Assembly (NCBI GenBank): GCA_964429195.1
Contig: CAYSBC010000014.1
Location: 1 to 36,747, forward strand
DNA length: 36,747 bases
Source of the DNA: JBBAFM01 sp041655415
GTDB taxonomy: Bacteria; Bacillota; Clostridia; Peptostreptococcales; JAAYPU01
Reading direction: 5' to 3'
The position numbers and the translations under genes are program-made. Positions 24,004-32,138 of this stretch are shown one piece after another. Position 1 is the first letter of the stretch. Each line of letters opens with the position of its first letter. The notes below the pieces were generated by a model that searched no databases, had not been told where the DNA came from, and worked only from the letters and a program-made list of their open reading frames with translations.

Positions 24004-25653
24004 ATGGGAAAGAATACATCAACACAATTTAATTGGAATAGTGAGATGTTTGATTCTTTTATTGATAATCTTTCAGAAGGGATTTTTTATAAAGACCTGA
24101 AGGGAAGATATAGCCAATGCAATTTAGCTATGGCTGAGGAAATCTTAGGCTACAGAAAAGAGGAAGTCCTAGGCATGACCGATGAAGAGCTTTTAAAAAA
24201 CAAATACAAAGATGTTTTAGGAAAGTATGATAAAAAGGTTATCGAAGAAGAGACAAAGGTTGAATATGATGAGTTTTTGATTAATGACCATAATAATCTC
24301 ATCTTTATCCAAATATCAAAGATTCCTTACTACAATAGCAAGGGAAAATTACAGGGCATTATGGGTATAGTCAAGGACAAGACTCAAGTGATTGGATCAG
24401 ATTCCGGGATTAATCATGAAGGAGAAGCATTTTATCAATTAGCACAAAATATTGATGAAGTATTTTGGTTAATTAAAGATAATAAATTAATGTATATCAG
24501 CCCAGGTTATGAACGGATTTGGGAACGAAAAAGCGATTGGCTTTATGAGGATATTAACAACTTTCGAAAAAATATTTATCCTGAAGATAAAATGAAAATA
24601 GAGATACCTTTAAAGGACTTTCAGAATAATGAGCAAAGCTACTTCAATGAGAAATATAGGATAGTAAGACCGGACAGAAATTTAAGATGGGTATGGGAAA
24701 GAAGCTTTCCTATCAGAGATAAGAAGGGCAAGATTATTTGTACAGGTGGTATTGCAGAAGATATAACGACTCAAAAAATTGCAGAAGATATCGTTTTAGG
24801 TGTAAGAGAAGCTATGGTCCAAACAGAACTTGAAAAAAAAGTGAGCAAAATAGAAGAATTTGAAAAAATTGATATTGTAAGAAATGAATTTTTAGCCAAT
24901 CTATCTCATGAAATAAGAACGCCTATTAACATGGTATTGACTTCTTTAAAGATGCTTGAATTGACAGAAAATTTAAGCGAGTCAAAATACAGCAAGCTGA
25001 TTCAACAAAACTGCTATAGGCTTCTTAGACTCATTAATAATATGATTGATACAACCAGACTCGATGTAGGATTTTTAAAACTAGATTGTGAGAATATGGA
25101 TATTGTTCAAGTTGTCAGAGAGATTACTCTTTCTGTTTCGGAATATGCCCATCATAAAAATATTTCAGTCTATTTTGAAACAGAGGTTGAAAGCCTTGTT
25201 GTCTTCTTTGATTCAGACATGATGGAGAGAATACTTTTGAATTTATTATCCAACGGTATCAAATTCAACAAGGAAAAAGGTGAAATAAGGGTTTCTGTCA
25301 GGGAAACCAAGGACAAGGTTATCATTGATATTAGCGACACTGGTCTAGGAATCCCCGATGATAAGGTTCAAAAAATTTTTGAAAGATTTAAACAAGTAGA
25401 AGGCGGGATTATTAGACGAAATGAAGGCAGTGGAATAGGGCTCTCTCTTGTAAAATCTTTAGTGGAGAAGCATAATGGAACGATAGATGTCAACAGTGTT
25501 CTTGGTGAAGGAAGTGAGTTTATCATTAAATTGCCTAAGTTGATTGGCCCGAAAAAAGTTAAAAAAAATAATCTCTCTAATGGTGAAATTAATGACATGA
25601 GAATTGAGCGAATACGAATGGAATTTTCCGATATATATGGATTAAAATTTTAA
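24004..25653 (+). CDS. Orphan sensor histidine kinase with two PAS domains
   Basis: 549-residue soluble kinase. By eye it has PAS domains at about 15-130 and 140-255 (the second ending GGIAEDITTQK), a short coiled linker, a HisKA dimerisation domain with phospho-acceptor His302 in FLANLSHEIRTP, and a HATPase domain with N box LLNLLSNGIKFN (about 411-422), G1 DTGLGIP, F box FERFKQ and G2 GSGIGLSLV. A 35-residue basic-to-acidic tail follows. No membrane segment is seen, so it should sense a cytoplasmic signal. No response regulator is adjacent. The frame opens at 23968, but AGGGGAGA fits ATG 24004. The F/G2 arrangement and PAS-HK form resemble sporulation phosphorelay orphan kinases, but this is inference. 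Confidence 0.92.
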   Translation: MGKNTSTQFNWNSEMFDSFIDNLSEGIFYKDLKGRYSQCNLAMAEEILGYRKEEVLGMTDEELLKNKYKDVLGKYDKKVIEEETKVEYDEFLINDHNNLIFIQISKIPYYNSKGKLQGIMGIVKDKTQVIGSDSGINHEGEAFYQLAQNIDEVFWLIKDNKLMYISPGYERIWERKSDWLYEDINNFRKNIYPEDKMKIEIPLKDFQNNEQSYFNEKYRIVRPDRNLRWVWERSFPIRDKKGKIICTGGIAEDITTQKIAEDIVLGVREAMVQTELEKKVSKIEEFEKIDIVRNEFLANLSHEIRTPINMVLTSLKMLELTENLSESKYSKLIQQNCYRLLRLINNMIDTTRLDVGFLKLDCENMDIVQVVREITLSVSEYAHHKNISVYFETEVESLVVFFDSDMMERILLNLLSNGIKFNKEKGEIRVSVRETKDKVIIDISDTGLGIPDDKVQKIFERFKQVEGGIIRRNEGSGIGLSLVKSLVEKHNGTIDVNSVLGEGSEFIIKLPKLIGPKKVKKNNLSNGEINDMRIERIRMEFSDIYGLKF

Positions 25654-25665
25654 ATGATAAAAATG

Positions 25666-25694
25666 TTGATTTTTGGATAGATTTGTTATATATT
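25666..25694 (+). promoter_or_regulatory. Sigma-A promoter of the zinc-ribbon gene
   Basis: TTGATT (25666-25671), a 17-base spacer and TATATT (25689-25694), directly after the kinase stop. Confidence 0.6.
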
Positions 25695-25748
25695 AATTAT
25701 GTCAAATTTTGTAAAATAGTGTATGGAAAATTTAATTGGGAAAAGGGG

Positions 25749-25943
25749 ATGGGATCACTGGAAACAAATCTGACAAAATTACAGGAGAAAACGAAGGAAA
25801 AAGAAAAACATTTCTACAGGGGAAGAAATGAGAATAAAGAAAAAAAACAATGCGTGGTATGTGAGAAAAGCCTTGGAGAAATAGAGTATAAAGGTAAGAA
25901 TATTTGTGTAAAATGTATGAAAGCTTTAAAAAGCTTAGCGTAA
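25749..25943 (+). CDS. Small zinc-ribbon-like protein, unknown
   Basis: 64 residues from ATG 25749: a highly charged helical N-terminus (LTKLQEKTKEKEKHF) and two Cys pairs, Cys35-x2-Cys38 and Cys53-x2-Cys56, separated by 14 residues, as in a small zinc knuckle. It ends MKALKSLA. The start is uncertain: an AAAAGGGG ribosome site touches ATG 25749, whereas it lies 9 bases before an in-frame CTG at 25758. An upstream TTG at 25683 precedes the probable transcription start. Spacing is near that of the anti-sigma factor Gin (CsfB), but the rest does not clearly match. It has its own promoter and a perfect terminator. Confidence 0.68.
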   Translation: MGSLETNLTKLQEKTKEKEKHFYRGRNENKEKKQCVVCEKSLGEIEYKGKNICVKCMKALKSLA

Positions 25944-25946
25944 ACT

Positions 25947-25974
25947 AAAAAAGAGAGGTTGGCCTCTCTTTTTT
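25947..25974. terminator. Perfect bidirectional terminator
   Basis: AAAAAAGAGAGG and CCTCTCTTTTTT form a 12-base-pair stem with a TTGG loop. A and T runs flank both sides, so it can end the zinc-ribbon transcript on plus and rpsT on minus. Confidence 0.93.
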
Positions 25975-26006
25975 CATTCATAGTGGGGAATAAAACGGGT
26001 GTATGG

Positions 26007-26279
26007 CTAAGCTGCTTTTATAGCTTTATTGAACTTTTTAGCTAATTTGGAAACTTTTCTGGAAGCTGTATTCTTATGAATAACATTCTTAGCAGCTGCT
26101 TGTTTAAGTTTCTTTTCAGCCAAAACAAGTTTTTCTTTAGCTACATCAAAATTACCACTAGTTAAAGCAGCTTCGAAATTCTTAAGTATAGCCTTAAGAT
26201 TATTCTTGACTCTTTTATTTTTTCTGGTCTTTTTTGCTATAACTAGGATTCTTTTTTTCGCAGATTTAATATTTGCCAT
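26007..26279 (-). CDS. rpsT: 30S ribosomal protein S20
   Basis: 90 residues, usual length, extremely Lys-rich. It binds 16S rRNA early in small-subunit assembly. Family motifs are MANIKSAKKRI at the start and AAAKNVIHKNTASRK.SKLAKK near the end. The frame continues upstream to 26336, but GAGGGGTG fits ATG 26279, and the longer frame would begin in the promoter. It diverges from gpr, whereas in Bacillus the two are neighbours as well. Confidence 0.97.
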   Translation of the reverse strand: MANIKSAKKRILVIAKKTRKNKRVKNNLKAILKNFEAALTSGNFDVAKEKLVLAEKKLKQAAAKNVIHKNTASRKVSKLAKKFNKAIKAA

Positions 26280-26314
26280 CTTTTCACCCCTCTCACGTTG
26301 AATATTGCATGAGT

Positions 26315-26343
26315 ATTTTACCATTATAAAATACAATAATCAA
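26315..26343 (-). promoter_or_regulatory. Sigma-A promoter of rpsT
   Basis: On the minus strand TTGATT (26338-26343), 17-base spacer, TAAAAT (26315-26320), followed by a short leader to the rpsT ribosome site. Confidence 0.68.
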
Positions 26344-26360
26344 GACTCTAATCATTAAAA

Positions 26361-26390
26361 GAATAGATAAATTGAAAAGCGGCAACAATA
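26361..26390 (+). promoter_or_regulatory. Probable forespore (sigma-F/sigma-G type) promoter of gpr
   Basis: GAATA (26361-26365), a 15-base spacer and GGCAACAATA (26381-26390). The -10 fits the known sigma-F pattern GGnrAnAnTw completely; the -35 fits GywTA at four of five bases. In Bacillus, gpr is transcribed by sigma-F and sigma-G, so the position makes sense. Confidence 0.6.
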
Positions 26391-26437
26391 TTTGAAGACA
26401 GATAAAAAAAACAATGAAGCCAAATGTGGAGGAACAT

Positions 26438-27397
26438 ATGATTAGAACAGATTTAGCAATTGAAAGCAGAGAGATTTACAGTAAAAATAAGGAGATTGAA
26501 ATAGAGGGCGTTATTGTGACAAAGGATTCCCTTCAGGATATGGATATTACAAGAATAAAAATTGTCAATGAAAATGGCAGTAAGTCTTTAGCCAAACCCC
26601 AAGGCAATTATATAACAATTGAAATAAAGGGAATAGAGTTTGCGGACAATGAATTGAAAGATAAGATCAGCATGGCGTTAAGAGATGAATTATTAGGTAT
26701 CATCGATAATAAAGAGGATTTAAAAGTGTTGGTAGTAGGATTGGGTAATAAGCAGGTTACACCGGATGCCTTGGGTCCTTTGGTTGTGTCTAAAATAAAG
26801 GTGACAAGACACCTTTTTATAACCTATAAAAAGGATTCAGATGAGACCATGTCTTGCGTCAGCAGCATCATACCCGGAGTAATGGGCATGACCGGCATAG
26901 AGACGATGGATATCATCAAGGGAATAATAGAAAAAACAAAGCCAAACCTGGTGATTGCTATTGATTCCTTGGCAGCTCGCAATAAGGAGCGAATCAATAC
27001 AACTATTCAAATTACAGATACAGGAATCAGCCCCGGGGCAGGAGTAGGGAACAATAGAAGCCAATTAAACGAAGAAAGCTTAGGAGTCAAGGTTATAGCC
27101 ATAGGTGTGCCCACTGTTATCAGTTCATTTACAGTCGTTGTGGATACACTCAGAGAAATAAGTGATACTTTAGGCCAAGATAATACAGGAAAATATTTTG
27201 CAAAATTAAGGGATATTTTACAAAATGACGAAGATGTTCTGGATGAAATCATGGCGAAATGTAATGAGAGTTTGATTGTAACTCCCAATAATATCGATAG
27301 TATACTCCATAATTATTCTCATATCTTATCCACTGCGATCAATATGACACTTCACAAAGGCTTGGAACTACAAGATGTCAACAAGTACCTGAATTAG
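26438..27397 (+). CDS. gpr: Spore germination protease GPR
   Basis: 319-residue aspartic-like protease that degrades small acid-soluble proteins when spores germinate. It starts with MIRTDLAIESREIY, the family motif near which the zymogen is trimmed, then VVGLGNKQVTPDALGPLVV, a SSIIPGVMGMTGIET stretch, and IAIDSLAARN..RIN(T)TIQI.DTGI.PGAGVGNNR, all characteristic. TGGAGG lies 5 bases before ATG 26438. An in-frame ATG at 26414 has no ribosome site; it would give a propeptide closer in length to the Bacillus one, so it cannot be fully excluded. spoIIP follows. Confidence 0.96.
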   Translation: MIRTDLAIESREIYSKNKEIEIEGVIVTKDSLQDMDITRIKIVNENGSKSLAKPQGNYITIEIKGIEFADNELKDKISMALRDELLGIIDNKEDLKVLVVGLGNKQVTPDALGPLVVSKIKVTRHLFITYKKDSDETMSCVSSIIPGVMGMTGIETMDIIKGIIEKTKPNLVIAIDSLAARNKERINTTIQITDTGISPGAGVGNNRSQLNEESLGVKVIAIGVPTVISSFTVVVDTLREISDTLGQDNTGKYFAKLRDILQNDEDVLDEIMAKCNESLIVTPNNIDSILHNYSHILSTAINMTLHKGLELQDVNKYLN

Positions 27398-27432
27398 GAA
27401 TGGAAAAAGCAAAAATTAAATGCATAAAAAAA

Positions 27433-27461
27433 TCATGAGAACCCTTTTAACCTCATATACT
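27433..27461 (+). promoter_or_regulatory. Possible mother-cell (sigma-E-like) promoter of spoIIP
   Basis: CATATACT (27454-27461) differs at one base from the sigma-E -10 pattern CATACAnT. The -35 region 14 bases upstream (TCATGAG) is only a partial match. The placement before spoIIP supports it, the weak -35 does not. Confidence 0.35.
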
Positions 27462-27522
27462 GTATAGATATAAGTTGGTGTATTGTATCGACACAGAACA
27501 GTCTGGAAAAGGGGTGTAAAAG

Positions 27523-28578
27523 TTGAAGAACTATAGAAAAAAGATGAAAAATGGTTTTTTTCATATCCTATTATCCATGTTTGTAAGCATAAGTACCTTA
27601 ATATTGCTTATTGTAATTGTTATCGCAGATCAAGAGGTACAAGCTAATGAAAATCAAACATTGCTCTTTGGCAGATATGTTGAAAACACAATACCTGCAC
27701 TGAGCAGAGGTATGAGTGACAGTATAAGAACTGAAAAACAGGTTCATAATAGTGAAGAGAAGAGTATTTTCTATGAGGTATTTATTGCAAATGTTTATCC
27801 AACGATTGATAAGAATATTAAAATTATCTCGCCGGAAGAGCAGCTTGGAGTAAAAGAGGAAGATATTTCTCCAGAAGTTAAAAATCAGCAAAAGAATGAT
27901 AAGAAGACTACAGGTGAAAAAAATATAGTTGTTTCTGCAGAGTTACCCAAAAAGGTAAAGATGGATCTGGGTAAACCGGTTGTACTTATTTACCATACCC
28001 ACGGAACGGAATCCTATATCCCTTACGACTCAGGCAACTTTCATTCTATCCATGAACAGGGAACCGTGAGGGAGGTGGGTGAAAATATCAAAAAGACACT
28101 TGAGTCCAAGGGAATCAAAGTGATACATGATAAGAGCTTGTATGATTCACCATCCTACAATCAATCCTATGCCCGTTCTTTAGCAGCTACAGAAAAAACA
28201 TTGAAAGAAAATAAATCGATTCAATTAATCATTGATTTGCATCGAGATGCTGCGGATTACAAGAAAATAAAAGCGCCTACAGTAGAGATTAATGGAAAAG
28301 ATGCTGCAAAATTTAATCTCGTCTTAGGAAACAAAAATGAAAATTATAAACAACTCAATGTATTTGCAGACTATTTCAATTACAAAAGCGATGTGATGTA
28401 TCCCGGATTTGCTGGTGGAAACATTGAAAAGGATTATATGTTTAACCAATATTTGAGTGACTATTACTTACTCTTAGAGGTTGGGGATAATGAGAATCAT
28501 ATTGATGAAGCCAAGCATGCAGGTATCTATTTAGGCCATATTATTTATGAGGTTATTCAGGATATTCAATTAAACTAA
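27523..28578 (+). CDS. spoIIP: Stage II sporulation protein P
   Basis: 351-residue membrane-anchored cell-wall hydrolase (amidase and endopeptidase) of the SpoIID-IIM-IIP engulfment machine. A basic N-terminus and a membrane segment (about 11-36) precede a variable linker (to about 140) and a catalytic domain. Catalytic and zinc-ligand regions are YHTHGTESY, LIIDLHRDA and LLLEVGDNENHIDEAKHAG. The start is TTG, preceded by AAAGGGGTG at good distance. In other spore-formers it also follows gpr. Confidence 0.95.
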   Translation: MKNYRKKMKNGFFHILLSMFVSISTLILLIVIVIADQEVQANENQTLLFGRYVENTIPALSRGMSDSIRTEKQVHNSEEKSIFYEVFIANVYPTIDKNIKIISPEEQLGVKEEDISPEVKNQQKNDKKTTGEKNIVVSAELPKKVKMDLGKPVVLIYHTHGTESYIPYDSGNFHSIHEQGTVREVGENIKKTLESKGIKVIHDKSLYDSPSYNQSYARSLAATEKTLKENKSIQLIIDLHRDAADYKKIKAPTVEINGKDAAKFNLVLGNKNENYKQLNVFADYFNYKSDVMYPGFAGGNIEKDYMFNQYLSDYYLLLEVGDNENHIDEAKHAGIYLGHIIYEVIQDIQLN

Positions 28579-28588
28579 CGAGGGAATT

Positions 28589-28948
28589 ATGAGTCGATAT
28601 AAACAAACAGATGAAAACAGAGGTCTTGACCTCAGAAAAAAGCTAGTCCTATTTTTACTTATTTTTTCTTTATTCCAAGGTATTGTTATTGTAGATAATG
28701 CCTACCAAAACATGTTGGCAGAAGATTATCAGATGTTTTTTGGCATTAAAAGAATCAATGAGGATAGAGTAAAGATTGTCTTATTTGGTGAAGAGCAAGT
28801 ACTAAATGTAGGGGAAACTTATGACGAGATTCATAACTACCTGAATCAGCTTTCAAATAAGACAAGCATTTACATCTATAAAGCTAAATATGGGATTCTA
28901 AAGTATTTCAAAAAAAATAAAACATTCAATGGTCTGGAAAAAATATAA
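28589..28948 (+). CDS. Small membrane-anchored protein in the yqxA position
   Basis: 119 residues with one membrane segment (about 18-36: KLVLFLLIFSLFQGIVIVD), a short basic cytoplasmic start and a charged extracytoplasmic part with KRINEDRVKIVLFGEEQVLNVG. It begins 10 bases after spoIIP with GAGGGAA ahead of the ATG, so is co-transcribed. The position matches yqxA in Bacillus, but I see no clear sequence relation. Expression with spoIIP suggests a mother-cell envelope role, by inference. Confidence 0.72.
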   Translation: MSRYKQTDENRGLDLRKKLVLFLLIFSLFQGIVIVDNAYQNMLAEDYQMFFGIKRINEDRVKIVLFGEEQVLNVGETYDEIHNYLNQLSNKTSIYIYKAKYGILKYFKKNKTFNGLEKI

Positions 28949-29035
28949 AGTGCAAAATCTACAAAATCTAAAAAGATTTTTTCAAAATACTGTTTCTATG
29001 TTTTCTTTTAGTGTATAATGCAATAAAATGCAGAT

Positions 29036-29065
29036 AAAAGTGGCTATTTTAATAGCTATTTTTTT
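29036..29065 (+). terminator. Hairpin with T run before lepA
   Basis: AAAAGTGGCTAT (29036-29047) pairs with ATAGCTATTTTT (29052-29063) in 12 pairs, two G-U, around a TTTA loop, in a T-rich context. It ends the spoIIP transcript or acts as a leader attenuator for lepA: a consensus TATAAT lies just upstream (29014-29019), although without a good -35. Confidence 0.6.
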
Positions 29066-29091
29066 AGTGAATAGAATAATCGGAGGGGAAA

Positions 29092-30903
29092 ATGAGTAGT
29101 ACACAGGAATATATTAGAAATTTTTGCATTATTGCACATATAGATCATGGAAAATCAACATTGGCAGATCGGATGATAGAAAAAACCGGATCAGTAGCTT
29201 CTAGGGATATGAGAGAGCAATTCCTAGATAATATGGATATTGAAAGAGAAAGAGGCATTACGATTAAGCTGCAAACAACTCGGATGAAATATAAGGCTAA
29301 GGATGGGCAAGAATATATTTTTAACCTTATAGATACGCCGGGTCATGTTGACTTTAATTATGAGGTTTCAAGAAGCTTGGCAGCATGTGAGGGGGCTATC
29401 CTAGTGGTGGATGCTACTCAAGGAGTAGAAGCACAGACATTGGCCAATGTTTATTTAGCAATGGAAGAAAACCTGGAAATAGTACCGGTTATTAATAAAA
29501 TTGATTTAGCCAGTGCTCGGATTGAAGAAGTCAAGAATGAAATAGAAGAAATCTTAGGCATCGATACAGAAAATGCACCTTTGATTTCAGCAAAAGAAGG
29601 ACTGAACATTGAAGATGTCCTAGAAGCTATTGCTAAGTATATCCCTGCACCAAAAGGCGATAAGAGTGCCCCTTTAAAGGCATTGATATTTGATTCCTTT
29701 TACGATAATTATAAAGGTGTAACAGTCTATTGTAGAATCATGGATGGAAGTGTTAAAAAAGGTGACAGAATAAAAATGATGGCTACGAAAAAGACCTATG
29801 AAGTGACAGAAACAGGTTATTTCATTCCGGCACCAACTTCCGTCGATAAATTAGATACAGGGAGTGTAGGTTATTTAACGGCAAGCATTAAGCAAATTTC
29901 AGATGCCCGCGTCGGTGACACGATAACTTTAGCGGATAATCCGACGAAAGAACCCTTAAAAGGCTATAAAAAAGTTATACCTATGGTTTATTGCGGTATT
30001 TATCCGGCTGAGGGTGAAAAATATGAGAATGTCAGGGATGCTTTAGAGAAATTGCAGGTCAATGATGCAGCCTTTGTGTTTGAAGCGGAAACCTCTGTTG
30101 CCCTTGGCTTTGGATTTAGATGTGGTTTTTTGGGACTACTTCATATGGAAATCATACAAGAAAGATTGGAAAGAGAATTCGATTTATCCATTATTGCAAC
30201 ATCACCTAGTGTTATTTACAAAGTAACAAAAACCGATGGTACAGTAGAGCTTATCCAAAATCCAACAAACTTGCCGCCTGTTTCAGAGATAAGCTTTATC
30301 GAAGAACCTATTGTTAAGGCGAATATCATGGTACCCAACATGTATGTGGGTAGTATTATGGAGCTGTGCCAGGAAAGACGTGGTATCATGCACAATATGG
30401 AATACATTGATGAAAACCGTGTTATTCTTCATTATGATATGCCTCTCAATGAGGTTATCTATGATTTCTTCGATGCTCTGAAATCAAAGACAAAAGGCTA
30501 TGGATCCTTAGATTATGAATTAAAAGGATACAGCAAATCCAATCTGGTTAAATTAGATGTTTTGTTAAACAAAGAATTAGTCGATGCTTTTTCCATGATT
30601 GTTCATGAGAGCAAGGCACAATCCAGAGGCAAATTTGTTTGTGAAAAATTAAAAGAAGTTATTCCAAGGCATATGTTTGCTATTCCAATACAAGCATCCA
30701 TTGGAACCAAGGTCATAGCGAGAGAGACAGTGAAGCCTATGCGAAAAGATGTGCTTGCTAAATGTTATGGCGGCGATATTTCCCGTAAGAAAAAACTATT
30801 GGAAAAACAAAAAGAAGGCAAGAAGCGTATGCGACAATTCGGTCAGGTAGAGGTTCCTCAAGAGGCCTTTACAGCGGTATTGAAATATGATGATAAGAAA
30901 TAA
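29092..30903 (+). CDS. lepA: Elongation factor 4 (LepA)
   Basis: 603 residues, full length. This translational GTPase back-translocates or remodels stalled ribosomes and aids initiation and assembly. G-domain motifs are AHIDHGKSTL (G1), RGITI (G2), DTPGHVDF (G3), NKIDL (G4) and SAKEG (G5). The LepA-specific C-terminal domain (from about 490) has the KLDVLLN and KCYGGDISRKKKLLEKQKEGKKRMRQ(F)G blocks. GGAGGGG precedes the ATG. hemW overlaps its end by 17 bases. Confidence 0.98.
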   Translation: MSSTQEYIRNFCIIAHIDHGKSTLADRMIEKTGSVASRDMREQFLDNMDIERERGITIKLQTTRMKYKAKDGQEYIFNLIDTPGHVDFNYEVSRSLAACEGAILVVDATQGVEAQTLANVYLAMEENLEIVPVINKIDLASARIEEVKNEIEEILGIDTENAPLISAKEGLNIEDVLEAIAKYIPAPKGDKSAPLKALIFDSFYDNYKGVTVYCRIMDGSVKKGDRIKMMATKKTYEVTETGYFIPAPTSVDKLDTGSVGYLTASIKQISDARVGDTITLADNPTKEPLKGYKKVIPMVYCGIYPAEGEKYENVRDALEKLQVNDAAFVFEAETSVALGFGFRCGFLGLLHMEIIQERLEREFDLSIIATSPSVIYKVTKTDGTVELIQNPTNLPPVSEISFIEEPIVKANIMVPNMYVGSIMELCQERRGIMHNMEYIDENRVILHYDMPLNEVIYDFFDALKSKTKGYGSLDYELKGYSKSNLVKLDVLLNKELVDAFSMIVHESKAQSRGKFVCEKLKEVIPRHMFAIPIQASIGTKVIARETVKPMRKDVLAKCYGGDISRKKKLLEKQKEGKKRMRQFGQVEVPQEAFTAVLKYDDKK

Positions 30904-32047
30904 GGATAATCTGGGAATATACGTTCATATTCCCTATTGTCAACAAAAGTGTCATTATTGCGATTTTTTATCCTTTGATGGATGCGACGAAAGTGAATAT
31001 GAATCCTATGCACTAGCTTTGGTAAAAGAGATAGGGATGGCTAAGGATTCCTTTTCAAATCATAAGGTGGATACGATTTTTATAGGAGGTGGAACACCTT
31101 CTATTTTTCCCTTACCACTTATGCAGAAAATCGTCCAAGCACTCTATGAAAGCTTCAACCTGGATAAAGATGCAGAGTTTACCATAGAATCCAATCCTAA
31201 AACCTTGAGCTATGACAAGATAAGAGGTTATAAAGACTTAGGGATTAACCGCATCAGCTTAGGTGTTCAATCTTTAGAAGAAAAAACACTGGCATTGTTA
31301 GGGCGAATTCATGATGAAAAAGATGTCTACGAAAACGTGAACCAAATAAGAAGGGCAGGCTTTACCAATCTGAATTTGGATATCATGTTTGCTATTCCAA
31401 ATCAAAGGGTGAGCAGCTTAATGGATACCCTTGAAAAGGTTGTCCGGCTCGGTCCTGAGCATGTTTCCTTTTATAGCTTAATCCTTGAAGAAAATACAAA
31501 GATGCATACAATGTTCCAATCGGGTATTATTCAGGAAATAGATGAGGACACAGATCGAGAAATGTATTGGAGAGGTATTCGATACCTTGAAGACAATCAT
31601 TTTGGCCATTATGAGATATCGAATTTAGCATGTCCTCATAAAGAGTGTCAGCATAATTTGAAATATTGGTCCTTTGAAGACTACTTAGGTTTTGGTTTGG
31701 GGGCCCATTCCTTTATCGATGGCAAAAGATTCAGCAATGAAACGAATCTTAATCACTATCTTGAGAATGCAGAGAATAATAGAAGCCAAGTCCTCTGGCA
31801 ACATCAAAATACAGAAGAGGATAATATATCCGAATACATTTTTACCGGGCTTCGAAAAAGAGCAGGACTTTGCATGATTGATTTTGAGAACCTTTTTAAG
31901 ATTTCCATAGATAGGATTTTTGGAAAAGAGATAAATAGATTGATAAAAGACAGGTTATTGTTGATAGAAGGCGAAAAAATAAAGCTAACAGAAAAAGGGA
32001 TAGATTTGTCTAATAGAGTGATGAGTGAGTTTATATTGGATAAGTAA
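30887..32047 (+). CDS. hemW: Radical SAM heme chaperone HemW
   Basis: 386 residues, previously called oxygen-independent coproporphyrinogen oxidase-like. The iron-sulfur motif is HIPYCQQKCHYCDF (Cys18, Cys22, Cys25), followed by IFIGGGTPS, E.NPKTL, RISLGVQSL and the HemW-type C-terminal domain with FGLGAHSF. It lacks the extra N-terminal cysteine region of true HemN. It probably inserts heme into respiratory proteins, as known for the family. The start ATG (30887 or 30890) lies in the lepA end, giving translational coupling with a weak ribosome site. Confidence 0.94.
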   Translation: MMIRNKDNLGIYVHIPYCQQKCHYCDFLSFDGCDESEYESYALALVKEIGMAKDSFSNHKVDTIFIGGGTPSIFPLPLMQKIVQALYESFNLDKDAEFTIESNPKTLSYDKIRGYKDLGINRISLGVQSLEEKTLALLGRIHDEKDVYENVNQIRRAGFTNLNLDIMFAIPNQRVSSLMDTLEKVVRLGPEHVSFYSLILEENTKMHTMFQSGIIQEIDEDTDREMYWRGIRYLEDNHFGHYEISNLACPHKECQHNLKYWSFEDYLGFGLGAHSFIDGKRFSNETNLNHYLENAENNRSQVLWQHQNTEEDNISEYIFTGLRKRAGLCMIDFENLFKISIDRIFGKEINRLIKDRLLLIEGEKIKLTEKGIDLSNRVMSEFILDK

Positions 32048-32056
32048 CAATTTCTA

Positions 32057-32085
32057 TTGACAAAGGTAATGATTGGTGATAAATT
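32057..32085 (+). promoter_or_regulatory. Sigma-A promoter of the hrcA heat-shock operon
   Basis: Consensus TTGACA (32057-32062), a 17-base spacer and TAAATT (32080-32085). The CIRCE operator starts 12 bases further, over the transcription start. Confidence 0.8.
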
Positions 32086-32096
32086 ATTCTTAGAAG

Positions 32097-32123
32097 TTAG
32101 CACTCAATAGGAGAGAGTGCTAA
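32097..32123. promoter_or_regulatory. CIRCE operator (HrcA binding site)
   Basis: TTAGCACTC, a 9-base spacer and GAGTGCTAA: both arms match the consensus perfectly. HrcA, encoded just downstream, represses here at low temperature and is released when GroE is occupied, as known in Gram-positive bacteria. Confidence 0.99.
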
Positions 32124-32138
32124 CAAGAGGGTGATGAT

